DNA from: Chlorops oryzae
Lineage: Eukaryota; Arthropoda; Insecta; Diptera; Chloropidae
NCBI GenBank assembly: GCA_020466095.1
Contig: CM035807.1
Location: 59,615,037-59,679,036, forward strand
Direction of reading: 5' to 3'
Length of the DNA: 64,000 nt
Shown piece by piece: positions 55,062-64,000 of the stretch; position 1 is the first letter of the stretch, and each line of letters opens with the position of its first letter. Position numbers and translations under genes: made by a program. The notes below the pieces were generated by a model. It was not told where the DNA came from and searched no databases. It worked only from the letters and a program-made list of their open reading frames with translations.

Positions 55062-55210
55062 TTTTCCCTGACATTTACATTTGGCGATCCCGTCCCAGGA
55101 GTCTGGAATCAGATCAGGTGGACCATTCAGTGCAGAAAGTCCGTCCACGCGTACCAAGTACTACGACCTTCAACCGGCGTCCTGTTGCGTTCTCAATGGC
55201 AACGAATCAC
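55062..55210 (+). mobile_element. BEL-type LTR end and leader fragment
   Basis: CCCTGACATTTACA is followed by TTTGGCGATCCCGTCCCAGG and AGTCTGGAATCAGAT. The BEL element at 37,702 (-) reads TTTGGCGATCCCGTGCCAGG and AGCCTGGAAACAGAT. Similarity continues for about 45 bp. This is therefore the LTR/leader junction of a second BEL-type element in plus orientation, with the MITE-like element sitting just inside its LTR end. Confidence 0.6.
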
Positions 55211-56307
55211 AGTTCCAGAACACGTAAAGCGTATGCTTTGAAGTCGTGGACAGATTCACTCTGTCTCTCTCTGGCTTAATACTTCAAATAGACAGCGTAC
55301 CCGTTTGCCAGTCGGTGTGAGCGGTGGTTTTTGGTGCTATGCAAATAGAGTGATAACAACAAAATAGTGAACTAGCGACTTGCAGTCTTATTGTCGTTTC
55401 CTCGTTCCCATCAGGTGAGAACGAAGAGAGTAAGTCGGCGTGTCAGCGAATTATTTTTTTTTTTCGGTTCTCTAAAAGTCTTTGCGAAACGGTTCTCTTT
55501 CTTTGCTGCATATATGAAGCGCCCTTGTGGTTCATGCGAGGGGAAATACATATGTTTATTCATCGTAAAAAACATATAGTCATACTTATTTCCTAGGTCA
55601 GTTTCGTCACCGTGTGTCGAATCTCTAGAGCAGCAGCGAGCGCACATCGAACGTCGAAGACATACCGATCGAGCGTGGAGTCTCGAGACTGGAGCAATAA
55701 GAAGAAAGCGTGTCGTATGTTGGCTTCGTTGCTTTGCTGGGCTGTAACTTTTAGAATCTAGATATATAACTCCACATCAACATATGCTGTGATGCTGGGA
55801 CTCTGCTGATAGGCTGTCTTTGCAACTGTTGTGATACAAATTCGAAAGTTTTTATCAAGATTTTTTGCGAACAAATAAATTATTTTAACTTGAATATTAT
55901 TGCGATTTCATTAAATTAATTTGAAGCGATTGGCTTTTTGTTTGATTGAATTTGGGCTTGCAGGAAGCTGCGGGGTGTTGCGAAAGAAAAAGTCCATAAC
56001 CAGTACGCGACGACAGGCATCGACCGAAAATTGGTTCTACCTGGAGCTGTCTTATACTGGGGTGATACAATAAACGTGTACAATAAATTTCTACCAGTGT
56101 CTAGGGTTTAAGTGTTTTTTATTGAATAAAATGACACAAGTTATATATTCAATGTTTCTTGGATACAAGGATATCGATTACGAATTCTCAACAATCTCTG
56201 CGTTCGGAAACTAACGGTTTGGTATTAATATTCGGTGCCCTTAATCACGCCGAGCGGTTCCGCTTTGAGTGGTCGGGCACTCGGGATTGGTCTTCAATGG
56301 CAGGTTA
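55211..56307. other. No gene seen; unassigned
   Basis: Mixed sequence with AATAAA-type signals near 55,875 and 56,085. Frames are short and lack motifs. It ends at the poly-A (T on plus) tail of LINE F. Confidence 0.4.
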
Positions 56308-56476
56308 CCATATTTTTTTTTTTTTTTTTTTCTCTCTTTTTTCTTTTAATTGAATCTTCCTTAGTGGAATTAACAATTTGTTATTCAAATCTTAAAACTA
56401 AATAGTGTGCTAAAGCAGTTACATATTTTTTTTTTCTTCTTTACAAATATACAAGTAATGATTTTTTCATATAGCT

Positions 56477-59106
56477 TTATGTTGCCATCAAGGATTTTCT
56501 TCTTAGCCGTGTATTAGAGGGTTCATCGAGTAGTCGCCTGGCCAGTTCGTTTGGATGAGTTAATAATTTAGCTTTATATTTGGGGATGAAGACATTTATA
56601 ATGTCCTTTACTAAAGGGATATTAAGGTCTTTATGGATGTTAGAGTTTCTAACATACCATGGGGCACTTGTTATTTGCCTCAATATTTTATTTTGCACTC
56701 TTTGTATTTTTTCTATTGTTGTGTTGCATGCAGAGCTCCACAACTCAATTCCGTAAGTCCAGATTGGCTTAATAATAGCCTTATAGAGCAGTAATTTGTT
56801 TTCGATGCTGAGTTTGGAGTTTTTATTTAGCAACCAATATAGCTGTTGAAGTTTAAGGTTCATCTGCTTTTTTTTGCTGTTTATATGGGCTTTCCAAGTG
56901 AGCCTTCTATCTAAGTGGACACCCAGATATTTGGTCTCATTGGCCTGCGGGATAAGGACGTTGTTTATTTTCACAGAAGGACATGTTTCTTTCCTGAGAG
57001 TGAATGTGACGTGTACGCATTTTTTTACGTTGATTTTGATGCGCCACTTTGCCAGCCATTTCTCCACGAGTTAAATGTGCGCTGCCAAGTTTAGAGATGC
57101 AGTTCGATGATTGCTGTGGGTACTTAGAATTGCAGTATCGTCGGCAAAAGTTGCAACTGTGTTGTCCGAGTAAGCTGGGAAGTCGATGGTGTAGATAAGG
57201 TATAAAAATGGTCCAAGCACACTACCTTGAGGGACGCCTGCTCTCATGACGATCTTATCTGACACAAATGTACCGTATTTAATACAAAAGGTGCGTTGTG
57301 TTAGGTAAGTCTGGAGGATTTTATGTACATTTTTTGGCAGATAGCGTTTAATTTTGAAGAGGAGACCTTCGTGCCATACTTTATCGAAGGCTTGAGCTAT
57401 ATCCAGGAATACCGAAGAGCAGTATTTTTTATTTTGGTAAGCTTCGTGAATGACCTTTGTAATTCTGTGGACTTGTTGAATAGTTCCATGCTGTTTTCTA
57501 AAGCCAAATTGGTGGTTAGGAATTATTGCACTCTGCGTTAAATATGGAAAGATTTTATAGAGGAGAACTTTCTCGAAGATTTTTGATAGATGAGGTAGTA
57601 GGCTTATTGGTCTGTAGGAGGCCGCGACAGTAGGATCTTTTCCTGGTTTTGGTATCATTTTGACCATTGCGATTTTCCATTGTTCAGGGTAGTACCCTAA
57701 TGCAAGAATGCGGTTGAAAATTAATAAAATAAACATGACTGCGCTGTCGGGTAACATTTTTAGCATTTTTCCGGAGATTTCGTCGTGGCCAGGTGACTTT
57801 TTAGGGTTTATGTTGGCAAAGGCTTCTTTCAGTTCATGAGATCTTATTTTTATTGGATTTTCTACAATAGATGGGATGCAGATTTCAGGATGGAAGGCAA
57901 TTACTTGCGGATTCGGTTGGAAGACTTTTGTTAGGTGGTGAGAGAGAACAGTACCTTTTTCTTCTTCGCTGCGCGCCCATGAGCCATCTGTTTTACGAAT
58001 TGGTGAAATAAATTGTTTAGGAGTTTTAAACTTTCTTGCAGCTTTCCAGAGAGAGTAGTTTTGTTCTTTGTTAGGGCAAACGTTTTCCAAGTAACACTGT
58101 AGCGCGTGGTTATTACTGTCCGCGAGGGTTTCTCTTAGGGCTTTGGTTGCTAAATTATAATTAAGTTTGGAACTGGGTGATCGGAGCATTTGCCACTTGC
58201 GTCGAGCTTTTCTCTCTGCTGTCACAAGAATGTCAATGTCTGATTGGAACATTGTCTTGCCTTTGGAGATCTTTCTCGTGACCTTTACGGTATTCACAGC
58301 AGTTTTTATTGTTGAGCTTAAAAATTGAAATGCTTCATAAATTTTTCTGGGCGAGTTAAGTTCTGGATTACTACGCATTCGGCTATCGACCTCAACCTTA
58401 TATTGAGCCCAATCGATGTAGCTTAAGGTCTTGTTTGTTGGGTTTACGATATTTAGCTTTTTAAGTACTATCACTACTGGAGAATGATCAGACGATAAGT
58501 CGTCACATGCGTTGACTGTTATCTCGTTCCGTTTAAGGCCTTTAGCAATTCCGAAGTCAATAACGTCTGGGATTTTGTTTGGGTCAGATGGCCAGTATGT
58601 TGGATGACCTGATGAAATAATGTCGAGTGATTTTCCAAGCGCTGCAAACAATTGGCGACCCCTAGGTGAAGTTAATCTGGAACCCCAGAAAGTATGCTTA
58701 GCATTGAAGTCTCCAGCTGCCAAAAATTTTGAACCAGGATTGTCAAAAAATTTTTGGAACTGATTTGTAGTCACTGCAAATCTTGGTGGACAATAAACTG
58801 CTGAAACGGTTATTTTATTTTCGCTAGTTATTAAGCATATTGTAGTTACTTGTAGATATTTTTCACTATACGGTTCTAATTCGTAGTGTTGTATCGTTTT
58901 CTTAATAAAAACCCCAGAGCCACCATGAGCTTTGCCTTCAGGGTGGTTTGTATAAAAATTATATCCGTGAATATGAATATAGTTTTTTTGTGAGTTTCCG
59001 ATAATAACATAATATCGATATTATTTTTATTTAAGAATTGTGTTACTTCAAGTATATGTTGGCTTATACCGTTTGCATTCCAGTGACAAATTTTAATCGC
59101 ATTCAT
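56477..59106 (-). pseudogene. LINE F ORF2 (endonuclease and reverse transcriptase)
   Basis: MNAIKICHWNANGISQHILE opens the APE endonuclease and IDIMLLSETH has the catalytic Glu. A frame change follows near 58,960. From 58,774 a frame of 566 codons reads AAGDFNAKHTFWGSRL, SSDHSPVVIVL, then RT: SYRPISLLPHLSKIFEKVLL near 57,620, NHQFGFRKQHGTIQQVHRI, VFLDIAQAFDKVWHEGLL (first Asp) near 57,410, MRAGVPQGSVLGPFLYLIYT near 57,245 and VATFADDTAILSTHS (DD) near 57,145. TAA at 57,071 interrupts it once, and the thumb and tail continue in the same frame to LRRKSLMAT (56,477). Two lesions in all, so relatively young. Confidence 0.9.
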
Positions 59107-59159
59107 TCTGCGTTAATTAATCTATTAATTATGTTCTGGTTTTGTACCATGCTTCCCAT

Positions 59160-59950
59160 TAGATTACTCATCATCCATAAATTTTTCAAGCTTTTGCATA
59201 AAGGATTTGAGAATTGACTCTAAATTATTAATTGCGCTTCGATCGTTAGAAAGTGCCGGAGCTTGTGCGACAACTTTAGCGTAGCTTGTTTGCTGAGTAC
59301 GCAGATTAGGAGCCATTGGCTGAGGTGCTAAGTTGGTTGGAAGTTGTGGGAATTCGCTCGATGCAAAATTAGGAAAATTCGATTGATTAACCCGTTGTCT
59401 GGCAACGTTAAATTTTTGCTTCAGAGCTGCATATACGGGGCAGCCCCTATAGTTGGCCGTATGGTTTTCGCCACAGTTTGCGCATTTTTTGACGGTAGCG
59501 TTGTCTTTGCTCTCCGGACATTCGGAAGCGTTGTGGTTTTTAGCACAGATTACGCATACGTTGCTTAGCTTGCAGTATGCCTTAGTGTGTCCGTATTCCT
59601 GACAGTTGTTGCATTGTACTAGGTCTTTTTTTTTTATGTGGTTCCTCTACTGTGATTTTCCTGTTTAAAAGGAATCGAAGCAGATAAATGGGGTGAACTT
59701 CACCTCTTTTCAGCTTGACATCATTGGGCGTCAGTTCTATTTTGTACAGCGGTTGTGGTTGGCGTTCTTTGTTTAGTATGTTAAATATACTTTTTACTTC
59801 AAAATTCTTTTCTTTTAGTGCTTCCTTTATTTCATTAGGATCTAACCCAGGTTCAATGCCTTTTATGACAACTGATATGCCTTTTTTACTTTTAAGCTTA
59901 AGGTTACCATATGACCCAGAAAAAGATAATTCAAAGCTACGAAAACCCAC
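59160..59950 (-). pseudogene. LINE F ORF1 (gag-like, three CCHC knuckles)
   Basis: MGFRSFELSFSGSYGNLKLK, then VVIKGIEPGLDPNEIKEALK (RRM-like strand and helix), KIELTPNDVKLKRGEVHPIY and ITVEEPHKKK. A frame change near 59,630 leads to CNNCQEYGHTKAYC, CVICAKNHNASEC and CANCGENHTANYRGC. The tail (QTSYAKVVAQAPALS to FMQKLEKFMDDE) ends at about 59,165. This is the Jockey ORF1 nucleic-acid-binding protein, which forms RNPs with element RNA. One frameshift; the N-terminus is missing. Confidence 0.85.
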
Positions 59951-60031
59951 AACACAGCTATGCTCCGATGTCCCAAAACCATATAGCGGTTTCCTTTAGG
60001 CAAATAAAAAGAACGCACGGGATTTCAATTA
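59901..60031 (+). repeat. 131-bp direct repeat, left copy (LINE F ORF1)
   Basis: AGGTTACCATATGACCCAGA to GGGATTTCAATTA. It matches 61,789-61,919 over 131 bp with about five substitutions. It is part of LINE F ORF1 coding sequence. Confidence 0.9.
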
Positions 60032-60077
60032 GCAAAAAGTTATGATATTAAATAATATAAACAATATAAGTCTTTTG

Positions 60078-60134
60078 AACAGCAAAATTCTAAAAAAGTG
60101 ACTTAACAAAACACATATATATATATATATATAT

Positions 60135-60170
<36 letters not shown>

Positions 60171-60225
60171 ATATATATATATATATGTGTGTTTTGTTAA
60201 GTCACTTTTTTAGAATTTTGCTGTT
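60078..60225. repeat. 148-bp palindrome with TA-repeat centre
   Basis: The 38-bp arms at 60,078-60,115 and 60,188-60,225 (AACAGCAAAATTCTAAAAAA, GTGACTTAACAAAACACA and the exact complement) match perfectly. The centre is (TA)n with GG and CT interruptions and is itself nearly self-complementary. It lies between the LINE F repeat and the broken end of LINE E copy 2. Confidence 0.92.
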
Positions 60226-60230
60226 TTTGC

Positions 60231-61788
60231 CATTAACAATTATGCAGCCCAAATCATCAAACAACCTTTGTAGTTTCCTGCCTTTAGTATCAAGCACCGT
60301 ATCTTTATATTTTCTAATATTAGCAATAACTGGAGCATCAAATAAAAGGTGTTTGTCAATTACTTGGGCTGTGCTCATTCTCGAAGTTAGATCACCTAGT
60401 ATGCAAAAGGGGGAGGAATCAATTTCATTTAACAATTTGTCAAGCTGTGCGAAATCATTGTTCCAATTAGTACAGTTTAAGTATTAAGATATTAGCATGT
60501 AAGATTTACCGTTCAATCTTAAAGATAACACATCATTGCGATCATGTTCAATAAACATAGGGTGGCAAATTGATTCTAAGCTCCCTTTGTACCCATATTA
60601 GCCGCCGCCACTAGCTCGACCAGCATTGTTACCCTTTACTGCATCTACACAGAAAAGTTTATAGTCCTTAAAGTACATAGAGAAATAAACTCTTTTATCA
60701 GGTACTACATGAGTCTTAAATAGAAAATATATATCATAAGTATTGATAAAACGAAAAAAATCTGAGAAATTGGTTTTACTTGCTAAGTTTGCCACACTGA
60801 AAGCCAGAACACGGCACACAGCTGGTTGTTACGACGATGCTGCAGACGGCTCTTGGTTTTGCATTCAGTAGCTATTGCCATATTCCTTAGCTTTCTCCTC
60901 AACCGACACTTCATAGTTTTGATCCGTCTTCTTTAGCCATTCGCGAAGCTTTTCCGCATCATCCTCGCAAGAAGCTACCATTTTGTTGTCACGCCAAGTA
61001 AAGGCACGGTCATCAATAAATAACGAATAATCTCCCATACGTAGTATGTGTACAGTGTTAGCTCTTTTTGAATGTATAGCGGTGTGCCCTTCAATACTTT
61101 CCGTTTTTCAAGACTTGTCTCACTTGCCATACTGAGCCTAAGGTAAAAGAATAAGTTCCATTTGAAAGTTTTTAGTATCGGTCACATTTATGGAGGTTTT
61201 CAATCTTTTCATAGTGAGCTCCAAGTGTTTTTGAGTTGCATCATGGCAGTTATTAGAAGTAAGCCCGCTTACCACCACATTACATCGTCTATTATATCTA
61301 TCCACTTGTTCAATTTTACGTTCAAGCGAATCCACTTTGGCACGTGGTGTTATATTTTCAGCTCTTATATTTTGTACCTCCTTCGAGCAGTTCTCAGACG
61401 CCATTCCAGTGTTAATTGCTAATGAAGCTCTCTTAGGACTGAAGTAGTTTATTATTTCAGACGAGCACTGCTTAGGATTTCATTTAGCTGCCATTAATAG
61501 AAGGTATTAGCTCTTATTTTCCACGTGATTCCAGAGAATTAGTTAAGGCGTTTAGCACAACAATTTTAGTGCATGCAAAAAACAAAAAAACAATTGCAAA
61601 TGCCATATAGGTAAACAATAGAAACAGCTGTTTAGTGTCAGCAAAGAGCACTAGCATGTATAAGCGTTAAAAATATAAAAGCGATAAACTAATGAGAGTA
61701 GTTGGCAAGTCCAGCTCTTATGTATATCCGCACCAAATAATCGCCAGAGAACACAGCAGAGAGTGCAGCAGAAAACGCAACAAAATCC
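60231..61788 (-). mobile_element. LINE E copy 2 (5' part only)
   Basis: Minus-strand sequence close to LINE E copy 1: GCGTTTTCTGCTGCACTCTC 5' end near 61,770, ORF1 at 61,404-61,138 and onward (ERKIEQVDRYNRRCNVVVSG, with Glu where copy 1 has a stop), the endonuclease start at 60,819 (LAFSVANLASKTNFSD) and CILGDL then TSRMST (60,400). Similarity ends at GTTAATGG (about 60,231). A ~90-bp deletion relative to copy 1 removes part of ORF1's start (SENCS to KEVQN). The 3' half, with RT, is missing. Confidence 0.85.
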
Positions 61789-61919
61789 AGGTTACCATAT
61801 GACCCAGAAAAAATTAATTCAAAGCTACGAAAACTCACAACACAGCTATGCTCCGATGTCCCGAAACCATAAAGCGGTTTCCTTTAGGCAAATAAAAAGA
61901 ACGCACGGGATTTCAATTA
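61789..61919 (+). repeat. 131-bp direct repeat, right copy
   Basis: Second copy of the LINE F segment, on the far side of the palindrome and LINE E copy 2. Beyond it only ~45 bp separate it from the Tc1-like end. Confidence 0.9.
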
Positions 61920-62225
61920 CTTATCCTTTTATTTAAGTCAAATCTAATACAGTTTTCAGTTAATATACACTCATGTCCAGTGAATTAGCCGCACTATGTG
62001 TTGTTGGTGTAGCAAGACTATTAAAGCGAAACGAGAAAAACCAAAAATGAGGAACGAAGTAGATACAAATAAAACAGGTTTCTTAGTAACAACAACAAAA
62101 ATAGCTCCCGCTTTTATTCCGTTACACGCATTTTTGTACTTTTTGGGGTGTCCATAGAATTAGCCGCAGTTCTTATTACTTCAAAAAAAAGCTTAATGCT
62201 TACAAAAAAGAAGGAAAAGGTTATT

Positions 62226-63269
62226 TTAATAGTGAGTTGATCCTCCTTTCCTTTCAATTAACTCAAAAATTCTGCGCGGCATGCTACCGATCAGCGATTG
62301 GAGAGTGCTCGACTTTAGAGAGTCCCAATTGGATATTATTGCCATTTTAAGCTCCGCAATTGTCTCGAATTGCTTACTGTTGGCATAAATTCGACGAACA
62401 AGTATCCCCCAAAGATTCTCTATCGGGTTCATGTTCGGAGAGCAGACGGGCCATATCATTGTATCGATGTTTTTACTTCTTAACCAGTTTGATGTCTGCT
62501 TGCTCGAGTGTATGGGAGCATTATCATGCTGAAAAATGAATTTTTTCCCGGGATTTCCCGACAAGTAAGGCAATAGGTTCATTTGGAGTGTCTCAATGTA
62601 CTCGGAGGAGTTCATACGAGTGCTCGGAAAAGCCAGCTCCAACGTTCCTTCAACCGAAAAGCGGCCCCATACCATCAATGAGCCACCACCAAAATTCCTT
62701 TTGGAAAAAAAGCGTGGTTCCTTTCTTAAATCCCTCCAATAATGACAGAAACCATCAGGGCCGTCCAGATTAAACTTTTTTTCATCAAAAAAAATTATCT
62801 AAAAATAGTCCCATTAAAGTTTTGAAGCCATCAAATCGCACTTATTTTTGCTTACATTGGACCAGTCGGTCGCCATGTTTTTCTGAGCGAATTCGCGGCG
62901 GGCATTCTTATGCCGCTCTAAAAGTCTTGGAGCAGTCTTCATAGACTGCCTTTCAATAACCTGCGACTCGGATAAAGCGCGGTAAACAGTCTGGCGAGAT
63001 ACATTTAAGCCACAACACGCGGCTATCTGCCTAGCACTTGCGGTGCTGTTGCTTGCTGCCGAGACAATGCGTCGTTTTTCACTTTTTGAAAGCTTCGGTT
63101 TGCTCCCTGAGCCTCTATACTTTCCATACCCATATCCCTTTTTTACGAAATTCCGGATTACCTTCTCCGATCTTCCAATTTCTCTGGCAATAGCTCTGTT
63201 AGATAGGCCACTCCTTTGAAAAGCAGTTATTTTGGCTATTTCACTTTGTAACGACCTATCCTGCCGGGG
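62226..63269 (-). pseudogene. Tc1-like transposase with a 57-bp intron, start codon lost
   Basis: Exon 1 63,269-62,856 and exon 2 62,798-62,226 splice in phase 0 across GTAAGC..TTTTTAG to give about 328 codons with no stop. N-terminal paired HTH domain: SEIAKITAFQRSGLSNRAIA and NVSRQTVYRALSES. Catalytic DDE: Asp in IIFFDEKKFNLDGPDG, Asp in FQHDNAPIHSS and Glu in NPIENLWG, with GGGSLMVWGRFS between. The family cuts and pastes at TA. Where ATG is expected the sequence reads CTA, preceded by an in-frame TGA, so the break lies at the start codon. Without the 5' end it cannot move itself, but the protein-coding body is intact. Confidence 0.85.
62799..62855 (-). other. Intron in Tc1-like transposase
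   Basis: GTAAGCAAAA..TTTTTAG, 57 bp. Read through, it would add stops after DWSN; removed, DWSN joins IIFFDEKKF exactly as in intronless relatives. Confidence 0.8.
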
Positions 63270-64000
63270 TAGCGCTCAGTCGTGTCCAGGGGTCGTACAA
63301 GAAATTTATATTTCAACGCAGTTATCTAAGGATTTTCAATGGTTGTTTAATTTCAATATAATTCAGTAAATGTAATATATAATTCAATGTAATTCAATAT
63401 ATAATTCAAGTAATTTGCGTGTAATTGTTGGCTGCGTCTTGCTGGAGTCCTCTGAAGTGAGGTTTCACTGTAGTTCCACGAAGCGGGGTTTCACTGTAGT
63501 TCCATGAAGCGGGGTTTCACTGTAGTTCCATGAAACGGGGTTTCACTGTAGTTCCACGAGCAGGGTTTCACTGTAGTTCCACGAGCAGGGTTTCACTGTA
63601 GTTCCACGGAGGGCTTCACTGTTGGTCCTCTAGTCGATGTCCACTGTAGTTCGTTGTCGCGGTTTTACTGTCGAGGATGCTCTGAGAAAGATGCTCTGAA
63701 AGGATAATAATCGGACCTAGTTTCCTTGTGAGGCTTTGTCTCGTTACCAGAAACCCAGGATCAAACAATTATCCTTCAGATTTGTCCTAAATTCTTTAAT
63801 CGCTTGTGAGGCAAGGTCTCGTTAACTACGATTAGGAATTTTCTCTTGTGCTGTTCTCGTACTGACTGCCTTTTCCTTGTGCCGTCGCTTGCTTTTATAT
63901 CCATTTCTGGACTGACCTTTGGACTATTAGTCACGCTTTTCGTGCGTGTCGACCTTTGGCCTCTGAGTCACGCTTTTCCTGCGTGTCGACCTTTGGACTG
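63270..64000 (-). other. Probable LTR of another element (minus orientation), partial
   Basis: The region holds the minisatellite and, near 63,890, TATATAAAAGCAAGCG in minus sense. Two copies of a ~39-bp motif (GTCACGCTTTTCGTGCGTGTC and its near match) lie at about 63,933-63,990. There is no coding sequence. It continues past the window end. Confidence 0.4.
63455..63622. repeat. Minisatellite, about six 25-27 bp units
   Basis: Units of the form GTTTCACTGTAGTTCCACGA plus GCGGG or GCAGG recur from about 63,461 to 63,620, with variation in the last bases. Confidence 0.85.

Larger units (their letters stand above)
56308..60031 (-). mobile_element. Jockey-clade LINE F, nearly full length
   Basis: Minus strand: ORF1 end with three zinc knuckles (59,950-59,160), ORF2 (59,106-56,477), a short 3' UTR and poly-A tail (poly-T at 56,309-56,330 on plus). 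The 5' part of ORF1 is interrupted at 60,031 by the 60.0-61.8 kb insert, and 131 bp of it occurs again at 61,789-61,919. It has a small number of lesions. Confidence 0.85.
61966..63269 (-). mobile_element. Tc1-like transposon, 5' truncated
   Basis: The 3' end starts after TA near 61,965 with CACTCATGTCCAGTGAATTA. A second related motif (TGTCCATAGAATTAGCCGC) lies 175 bp inward at 62,150, giving an IR/DR-type end as in several Tc1 elements with long terminal repeats. The opposite end is missing: similarity stops exactly at the expected start codon (63,269). Confidence 0.8.

Noticed and set aside
60116..60187. TA-rich tract as a simple microsatellite only
   Set aside because: The unique 38-bp arms on both sides show it is the centre of a palindrome, not an isolated microsatellite.
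1..64000. tRNA, rRNA, CRISPR or bacterial features
   Set aside because: No cloverleaf, rRNA core, or spaced direct-repeat array is visible; tandem repeats found are contiguous minisatellites.

Overview
The window looks like drosophilid, or at least higher-dipteran, heterochromatin or a TE-rich insertion cluster. The reasons are: AT-rich DNA, introns of only 51-62 bp in the one host-type gene, mariner elements with Himar1-type ends, Jockey/CR1-like LINEs, Ty3/gypsy and BEL/Pao LTR elements, and a GGACAGAC-bearing repeat of a kind common in Drosophila. An ananassae-lineage Drosophila would fit the Himar-like mariner, but this is not proven. Almost every coding stretch is retroelement or transposase sequence carrying stops or frameshifts. 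No tRNA, rRNA, CRISPR or bacterial feature is visible.

Layout. 0.4-1.2 kb: 3' end of a LINE with RNase H (-). 1.9-4.2 kb: degraded gypsy pol (+). 4.8-6.1 kb: five exons of a prolyl oligopeptidase (+), truncated at both ends. 7.3-8.5 kb: CR1-like LINE (-). 9.1-10.4 and 11.3-12.6 kb: two different mariners (+). 12.8-15.7 kb: 5' half of an LTR element (-) with LTR, primer site and retropepsin. 16.1-24.7 kb: a complete gypsy-type element A (LTRs, 4-bp TSD GCTA) inserted in a Jockey-like LINE and itself carrying a mariner. 24.9-26.1 kb: gypsy gag/protease fragment (-). 26.1-41.3 kb: gypsy relic B/C, split in the middle of gag by an unassigned insert, which in turn contains a complete BEL element (29,614-38,322, minus strand, 5-bp TSD ATGAT). 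41.3-43.2 kb: another gypsy 5' region (-). 44.5-46.6 plus 52.5-53.1 kb: gypsy G (-), split in gag by LINE E (+), which is split by a second Himar-like mariner (-). 53.3-55.2 kb: GGACAGAC repeat, a MITE-like element (TSD TAA) and a BEL-type leader. 56.3-60.0 kb: nearly complete Jockey-clade LINE F (-). 60.1-61.8 kb: a palindrome and a second partial LINE E (-), bracketed by 131-bp direct repeats of LINE F. 62.0-63.3 kb: Tc1-like transposase with an intron (-). 63.3-64.0 kb: minisatellite and LTR-like DNA.

How the parts work together: the LTR elements carry the usual cis parts (LTR, PBS, PPT, gag, protease, RT-RNase H-integrase). Five LTR-element leaders from two superfamilies share the primer-site core TGGCGATCC. 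The strongest candidates for undescribed biology are an extra ORF downstream of pol in the BEL element that repeats its own three-finger nucleocapsid module, and a small membrane-segment ORF placed before gag in the gypsy elements. Most sequence-level statements come from reading translations by eye; family names are from recall of conserved motifs and were not checked against a database.
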